Positions 57,956-64,000 of a DNA stretch of 64,000 bases are shown one piece after another; within the stretch, counting starts at the first letter, position 1, and every line of letters begins with the position of its first letter. This DNA comes from Diphasiastrum complanatum (taxonomy: Eukaryota > Streptophyta > Lycopodiopsida > Lycopodiales > Lycopodiaceae), in assembly GCA_029204225.1 (NCBI GenBank), contig CM055112.1, positions 27,797,063-27,861,062 of the forward strand. Reading direction: 5' to 3'. The notes below the pieces were generated by a model, which worked only from the letters and a program-made list of their open reading frames with translations, was not told where the DNA came from and did not search any database. The translations under genes and the position numbers were made by a program.

Positions 57956-60017
57956 CGAGTTTTTCTTCACCACCTTTCAAGAAGGATGGTTCATGGTACA
58001 TCGACAATGGAGCTTCTTCACATATGTGTAGCTCCAAGCATTCTTTTTCATCCATGACACCTTATAAAGGAGCCAAGAAGTCCATCTACACATCAAATGA
58101 TCATGAGTGTGCTATTGAAGGCATAGGGACCATTCCCTTAAAGCTTTTATCATCAAAAGTTCTTTCTCTGTCTGAAGTACTTTTTGTTCCTAAGTTAACA
58201 AAAAATCTTATTAATGTTGGGCAATTGCTTGATAGTGGACTAGATGTGAATTTCAATGTTGATACATGTACAATCAAGAAGCATGATGAGATCCTTGCAT
58301 TTGGGTCTAGATATGGTGGAATCTACAAGCGTGATCCCAAAGAGTATGCTAACTCTTGTGATGGTGCTTTTGCTTCTCATATTTCTTTGGAGGAACTATG
58401 GCATAGAAGGTTGGGGCATCCTAACTATAGTTCTATGATGTCCATGGTCAAGAAAGCCAAAGCTATTGGCCTGCCTAATCTTATCTCCAAAAATTTCAAG
58501 CCATGTGAGGCTTGTGCCATATCTAAATCTCATAAGAAGCTTTTTTCAAAGTCATCTATCAAGACTACACATCCATTGGAGCTCATACACTCGGATGTGC
58601 ACTTCTCATCTTCAAAGAGCAAGGGTGGTGCTACTTGCTTTGTAACTTTCATTGATGATTTCACAAGATTTACTTGCTTATATCTTCTAGCTTCAAAATC
58701 TATGGCATTTGACTATTTCCTAAAGTTCAAAGCTCTAGTTGAAAAATAATTTTCATACAAAATCAAGATTCTTAGAAGTGATGGAGGTGGTGAGTACCCT
58801 TCCAATAAATTTCATGATTATTGTGAGCTTGAAGGCATTAAAAGGGAGTTTTCTTGTGCATATACACCATCTCAAAATGGGGTGGATGAAAGAAAGAATA
58901 GAACCTTGTTTGAATGTGCCAAAACCATTAGAATTGAGACATCCTTGCCAAAAGACTTTTGGGATGAGGCCATCAATTGTTCAAATATCTTTGCAATCAA
59001 CTCCCTCATGTTGCACTTGGAGGAGAGTCACCATATGAAGCACTTTATTTGAAGAAACCTAAGGTTGATCACCGTAGAGTATTTGGATGCATATGCTTTG
59101 TCCATATTCCCTTGGAAACGAGAAAGAAGGATGATCCTTTTGCAAGCAAAGGAGTAATGGTTGGATATTCATCTAACAAGAAAGCCTATCGAATCTACAT
59201 GCTTTCTACTTCTAAAGTAATTGAAAGTAGAGATGTAGTTTTTCATGAAGAAGAAAAGTACAATCTTGGAGGGGCCGAGATCAAGCAACGTCAAAATCTA
59301 ACACCTTTTGTTATTGAAGACAATCAACATATGGAGGGGTCGAGATTTGAAGATGGAAGTCCTCGGATTTTCACTCCAAGAAGATCCATGAGGGAGAGAT
59401 CCGAGCCTAAGAGGCTCACTTATGATGACAAAGGAAAATAAGTGGATCTTGATTCCACTTATGCTTATTTTGTTTCTCATGAGGAGCCCAAAGATGTCCA
59501 AGAAGCCCTCAATACCAAGGAGTGTATGAGGCCATGAAGATTGAATATGATGTCTTGATCACCAACCACACATGGGAGCTAGTGGATCCACCACCTAACT
59601 TGCACATCATTGGATGCAAGTGGGTGTTCAAGATCAAGTACAATCATGATGGCTCCATCAACAAGTACAAGGCAAGATTATGTGCTAAAGGCTTTGCACA
59701 AATATATGGCCTTGATTATGAAGAAACCTTTGCTCCTGTAGCAAAGATGGTGACAATAAGAATCATAATCTCTCTTGCCTTATTTTTTAAGTGGAAATTG
59801 TATCAACTTAATGTCTCCAACGCTTTTTTGAATGGCTATCTTGAGGAGGAGATATACATGGAACAACCTCAAGGATTCATCAAGGATAAATCTAAGGTGT
59901 CTTTGCTATTTAGAAGTCTTTATGGCTTGAAGCAAGCACTTGGATCATGATATTCAAGACTCAACAACTTTCTACTTTCATTAGGATTTGTGCTTAGTGA
60001 CTATGATCCTTCTATGG
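57956..60017 (+). pseudogene. Copia protease, integrase and first half of RT
   Basis: Protease WYIDNGASSHM has DNG instead of DSG. Then LWHRRLGHPNYSSM, integrase core LIHSDVHFSS (Asp), a TAA after KALVEK (58747), RSDGGGEYPSNKF (Asp) and NGVDERKNRTL (Glu). A frame shift near 58980 leads to the linker (VFGCICFVHIPLETRKK). RT starts at 59522 with NHTWELVDPPPN, KWVFKIKYNHDGSINKYKAR and LNVSNAFLNGYLEEEIYMEQ (usual Asp now Asn). It breaks off at LSDYDPSM, before the YVDD box. The continuation is found inverted at 61754-60752. Confidence 0.88.
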
Positions 60018-60138
60018 CACTTTTGCCTCGAGAAGTGCGCAAGCAAAGTTACACAATAGGGGGCCTGCTACGATACGCTCACGGTTGTTGGGTTTGATGG
60101 AGTTGGTTAGTTCACGAATAAGGAAGCTATGCCAGTCG
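60018..60138 (-). other. Inverted 3' flank of the Copia insertion
   Basis: These 121 bp are not Copia. Read on the minus strand they start with CGACT (target duplication, next to the LTR at 60139) and encode WHSFLIRELTNSIKPNN onward in the frame that continues the additional Gypsy ORF interrupted at 55806. They were carried along when the 3' part of the Copia was inverted. Confidence 0.8.
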
Positions 60139-60751
60139 TGTTGAATTCACACGTGTGGGACGCCCTACACATGTACTTTTGATCTCCTAAGCCCAATAAT
60201 ACCATAAAGATCAAACTAGCATTGATTGACAATAGGAAAGCTGATCATACAAGAAATATTATTGTGTTACAAGCAAGATCTGTCAACAAAACATGAAACT
60301 AAGTACAATAAATGCCTCAACTCAGCTAGAGAGAGAATATGAAAGTACAAACTCGAGTAGAGAGAGAGGGCACAAAGAGCTTAGTCTCCAAATTTGCATT
60401 ACACACAAATTTCATCATCTTCTCAATGAGAGTACATCACATATATATAGATCCATGGACTCTCCTCCTACTTTGAGTTGAATTGGAGTTATGAATCCAC
60501 CTCTCAAGCTATCTAGACTTATTCAAGCCACCTCAATATGTCTAATTGTGCCACCTAGTATTTTCATGCATTAAATGTGGCATGCAAAGTACAAATGGCA
60601 ATTCCTATGGTAGCTCGAGTTTCTACTTCTACCTACCTTGAATATTTTATTCTAAGATGAGCCTTTACTAAGCCAAAAGAGCTCAATTCATCTTTGGCAT
60701 TTTTAGGACCCCTACTTACAACATTAGATAGATTTTTCCAATATTTTGACA
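60139..60751 (-). mobile_element. Copia 3' LTR, inverted
   Basis: 613 bp; reverse complement of the LTR at 55807-56394, with scattered differences and a 25-bp length difference. Its outer end (TGTTGAATTC) faces left and its inner edge meets the polypurine tract AGGAGGAGTG at 60752-60761 (minus sense). Confidence 0.92.
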
Positions 60752-61754
60752 CTCCTCCTAAAAAAGTATCCAATGTGGATCAAGCATCGATCTTGAGATA
60801 AGACCAAGGTTAGATCTATGCTTTGAGAAGGCACTTTTGCAAAGTGGCTTTGTGAGAAGATCAGCAATACATGAAGATGTGTTGACATGTTCCATGTTGA
60901 TTTCACCTCCAATGAGCTTTTCCCTTACAAAATGGTGTGCCACTTCTATGTGCTTGCTTCTTGCATGAAAAATAGGATTGTTTGCAAGAGCTTGGGCTGA
61001 TATGTTGTCACATTTGATCAAAAGAAGATTATCCTCTTTGATGCACTTTAGCTCCATGATAAACCTCTTGATCCAAAGCACCTCTTTAGTTGTTGTAGTG
61101 AGTGCTTTGTACTCGGCCTCACAAGAAGATAGGGATATGCTATCTTGATTCTTTAAAAGCCAAGACACAAGATTGCCTCCAAGAAAGATAGTATATGCAT
61201 TAATGGACTTTCAATCCATTTTATCACGTGCAAATTTGGAATCTGAATAGCCAACATTGGTTAGATCTTCATTCTTGTACAATAAATCATAATATTGAGT
61301 AGAAGATACATATCTTAGAATTCTCTTGGCCATCTTCCAATGTTGGATCTTAGTATTTTGCATAAATTGACTCAATTTGTGCACACAATAGCTCAAATCG
61401 GGTCTAGTGATAGTAAGCCAAATTAAGGAGCCTATTAGACTCCTATAAAGTGTGATGTCTTCGAAGGATCTTTCATCACCTTTAATAGGGTCTTTTACAT
61501 GTTGCTCCATGGGAGTATCTATGCCTTTACAATTTTGCATATTGAATTTTCTCAACATAGAAAAGACATATCTAGATTGACAATTAAAAGCATACTCTTC
61601 ATGAAAATCAATCTCAAGGCCTAAAATGTAATGGATCTCTCCTACATCTTGCATTTTAAATTCTCCTCCTAATGCATCCTTAGTTTCTTGAACTAGCATC
61701 AAACAACTAAGAATAATGTCATCTACATAGATTAGAAGAATGACAATATTACTA
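60752..61754 (-). pseudogene. Copia RT (from YVDD) and RNase H, inverted
   Basis: On minus from 61754: GSNIVILLIYVDDIILS with the catalytic YVDD, GEIHYILGLEIDF, SLIGSLIWLTITRPDLSYCV, HKLSQFMQNTKIQHWKMAKR, a stop near 61211, then the RNase H half SLSSCEAEYKALTTTTKE, KCDNISAQALANNPIFHARS, KHIEVAHHFVREKLIGGEIN and IADLLTKPL. It starts exactly where the plus-strand RT fragment at 60017 stops. The region to its right belongs to the Gypsy ORF. Confidence 0.9.
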
Positions 61755-63325
61755 CCATCAACCACCACCTCCCAACCTGCAGTTATTAACACAATGGCCA
61801 GCAAATGAATGCGTGGCGCTGCCTCTACATCCTCATCTCCACCTGCTACCCGAAGATGCACCTCCACGACCGCACTAACCACTCCATCAACCACCGCCAC
61901 TTCTTCTTCCGTGCAACCCCCCACTCCGATCTCTGTTGTCGCTACCTCTCTTCCTGTTTCATCCACAACTGTTTCTGTGTCCATCCCTGTTTCCTCTGTT
62001 GATACCACTCCTATCTCTGTTCCATTATCCTCTTCTCCATCCATCACCATCGCATCCTCCATCACTCATGCCGCCACCGTTGCTTCCATTCCATTCAATC
62101 TTTCTGATTCACAATTGTCTCTAGACACTTTGGCGTGGATGCAAGTCATCAAATTCTCACCCCCACGTCGGACACTTTCTGCTCCATCCTCACCTTCTTC
62201 CATACTCCACACCACCCTTCAGTTCCCCTCTGTTCCTCCCATCCTCTCGTTCGGACAAACCGTCCTCACCCATGTTTCTACAGTTGCTTCTCAAACCCCA
62301 CCTGCTTCGCCAACAAAGGTTGTCGAGGGCAACCAACCGTTGCCTGATGACGCATTTGTCTAAATAGTTTTCGTACCATCGCCAGATCGGACTGATCCTA
62401 CTGTCGCAGATGGCATCAGATCCGAAGACCAAGGACAAATGGACACGGCTGTTGAGACGCGAGACCAGGGCCAAGGCGCAGATACAAGCCAAAGCCAAGC
62501 CACATCATCCAGAGGTTCGCGCACGATATCTGCCAGCCGGACCTTTTGAAGACCAAAGTCCGTGGAGGAGAAAATCAATGAATTTCTATCAAAGTATCCC
62601 ATCGTTTTTAGCTCAGACAATAAAGGACAAAGAACTGCGAGCATTACCCGCCCTCCAACCCCAACCAGAGTGGCATCAGCAGTTGTTCGAAAGAGACCCT
62701 ACGGCCATCAGGGCCTACGTGACGAGTCCGCAACAATTACGGGTGAACGCGCACTTCCTACCATGTACACGACGATCCAAATGGGCGAAATGCGGCACCC
62801 CTCTGGACAAGATCACACTACAAAATTTTAATTGGCCGATCATACCATCCGAATATGGGTGTACTACGGATGTAAATGCCAGAAGGGCTCTCACCACGTT
62901 CACAAATCAATATATCAACTGTCTTGATCCAACAGTCCGCGCGACAGCCACTTACGCTCGGGACTTAGAACATTTAATGGGCATTGAAACAAAATGGGAT
63001 GATTTTCTTCCCTCAATATTTGTTGATCCTAATAAGGCGCTAGCTTCCGACAAAGTTGAAGATCAGCTGCCAGTCGCTCGTGTATATTACCGAGCTGCAT
63101 TCCTTGGAGATCCTTGGACGCGCCGATTCCAAGCATGGGTCGATCAAGAATGGCTGACAGGAGTCCACAAGTCCTTCTACACGCCCAAGGACTCGAAGAA
63201 ACTGGACCGTCTCAACTTCATGGAAGAATTTACGGGCTACCTGATCCACGAGAGGCGGGCAAAGAGGATGCTATACTAAACCGACAGAGTGCCGAGGGAC
63301 CGGCACTACTTCAGGCCGTGGGTCC

Positions 63326-64000
63326 TGTTGGGGGTATTCCCAACAAAGTGTAAATAAATAAAATCGTCCAATAAAATGTGCTGCGAGGGCATGGCATCCT
63401 GCGCGTATAAGCCCATGGCCCAATGAGCACGCAAGCCAAAGTGTAAATAAAATAAAATAGACTTGGGCCTTTGTAATTAAAATAAAACTTGAGGCCTAAA
63501 GTCAATTATAAACTTATTGTTTACTTTTTAGAGTTGGGTCCAATTTTGGACTCACATGAATCTTGTGATTTCCGATGTACTTTTTGTGGACCCTTGGATC
63601 AAGTTGGGTCCAAGATGAATGGATAAGATCAATGTGAATATTAGCCAATAGGATTGAGGGGCAAGGGACTTCCCCATTTTATAAAAAGGCACCATTTGTA
63701 CACTATTTTCATGCTTAATAGAGAGGAGGAGACTCTACTATTTTGAGAGCTCAAACATTCTCATTTGCTGATCAATCTTGCTTATGCTATTGTTGTGATT
63801 GCTTGTTATTTCCATTTCTTCCATGCTTTTTGTTTGTGATTAGTTAAGGTTTCTCCATAAGCAATGACATTGAGCATTTGAGCTAACCTCCATCTCATCT
63901 CTCTCTCTTTCTCTCTTCTCTTCTCTCTTCCTCTTCTTGTCTATCCTTTCCCTTCACTCAAAAGCATGATGAATGTTAGTGTAGAGGAGTAGAGTTAAAG
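63326..64000 (+). mobile_element. Gypsy 3' LTR, truncated by the window end
   Basis: TGTTGGGGGTATTCCCAACA onward, about 95% identical to 49746-50557; the first 675 of about 810 bp are visible. It has a few small indels relative to the 5' LTR (extra CCTAAA near 63495, extra ATCT near 63562). No clear polypurine tract precedes it (GGCCGTGGGTCC), which is odd for a 3' LTR, so the alternative that this is the 5' LTR of another copy cannot be excluded. Confidence 0.88.

Larger units (their letters stand above)
55228..63279 (+). pseudogene. Additional Gypsy ORF after pol, unknown function, split by an inverted Copia
   Basis: Three pieces make one frame: 55228-55806 (starts MASSSSEDIG), the inverted flank 60138-60018 (WHSFLIRELTNSIKPNN) and 61755-63279. 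Together about 740 codons. The N-terminal third has mixed alpha/beta character (TRFHFLYQGTTYKVKINAD) and faintly recalls plant-transposon-protein domains. The middle is Ser/Thr/Pro-rich after a basic ASK-x-MRG patch. The C-terminal third (from about 62580) is Trp/Arg-rich (HQQLFERDPTAIRAYVTS, WTRRFQAWVDQEWLTG). In-frame stops in the first part and at 61806, 62361 and 62549 are all one C-to-T step from CAG, CAA or CGA. One frameshift lies near 62630. It starts 930 bp after integrase and ends 47 bp before the 3' LTR. Function unknown. Confidence 0.6.

Noticed and set aside
61766..62065. Acidic Val/Glu/Thr/Asp-rich N-terminal extension to the minus-strand Copia RT
   Set aside because: Antisense of the Ser/Thr-rich part of the additional Gypsy ORF. 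The Copia sequence ends at about 61754, so the joined frame is an artefact of the inversion.

Overview
The window is nuclear DNA of a land plant, and it is mostly LTR-retrotransposon sequence. Plant features are Copia elements primed by initiator tRNA-Met, Gypsy elements, long CT/CA/TA microsatellites, and one intact-looking nuclear gene with GT..AG introns that encodes a plastid-type two-domain glyoxalase I. The roughly 10 kb gene with a 5 kb transposon-filled intron suggests a large genome, perhaps a fern or lycophyte. That assignment is a guess.

Layout. 1-6.8 kb: Gypsy gag relic, a Copia gag-integrase fragment abutting Gypsy leader and LTR (all minus strand), then complex repeats and an LTR-like end. 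6.87-8.3 kb: a possible small-RNA locus with TATA box, telo-box, C/D-box snoRNA candidate, decayed second copy and a 139-bp triple tandem repeat. 8.3-12.8 kb: AT-rich, with one possible MITE. 12.8-17.2 kb: a non-autonomous Copia in which about 1.3 kb of unfamiliar, largely open sequence replaces RT/RNase H. 17.8-19.6 kb: a decayed unknown coding region (minus). 20-26.5 kb: a Copia-derived palindrome, a head-to-head rearranged Copia and an internally deleted Copia. 26.5-33 kb: satellites, a near-perfect hairpin and unassigned DNA.

33.0-43.5 kb (minus): the glyoxalase I gene, nine coding exons giving 365 aa. All junctions keep frame and have GT..AG ends. Intron 7 holds dead Gypsy and Copia copies. 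The intron 2/exon 3 boundary is tandemly duplicated.

44.8-64 kb: another Copia 5' end, a solo LTR, a Gypsy integrase relic, and a Gypsy element (LTR starts at 49746 and 63326) inserted into that relic. Downstream of pol this Gypsy carries an additional ORF of unknown function. A Copia element with target duplication CGACT interrupts that ORF, and the Copia's 3' third plus about 120 bp of flank was later inverted. Undoing the inversion and removing the Copia makes the two ORF halves continuous. This nested structure and the additional ORF are the most interesting content. The transposon genes are almost all disabled; the glyoxalase gene and perhaps the snoRNA are the likely functional loci.
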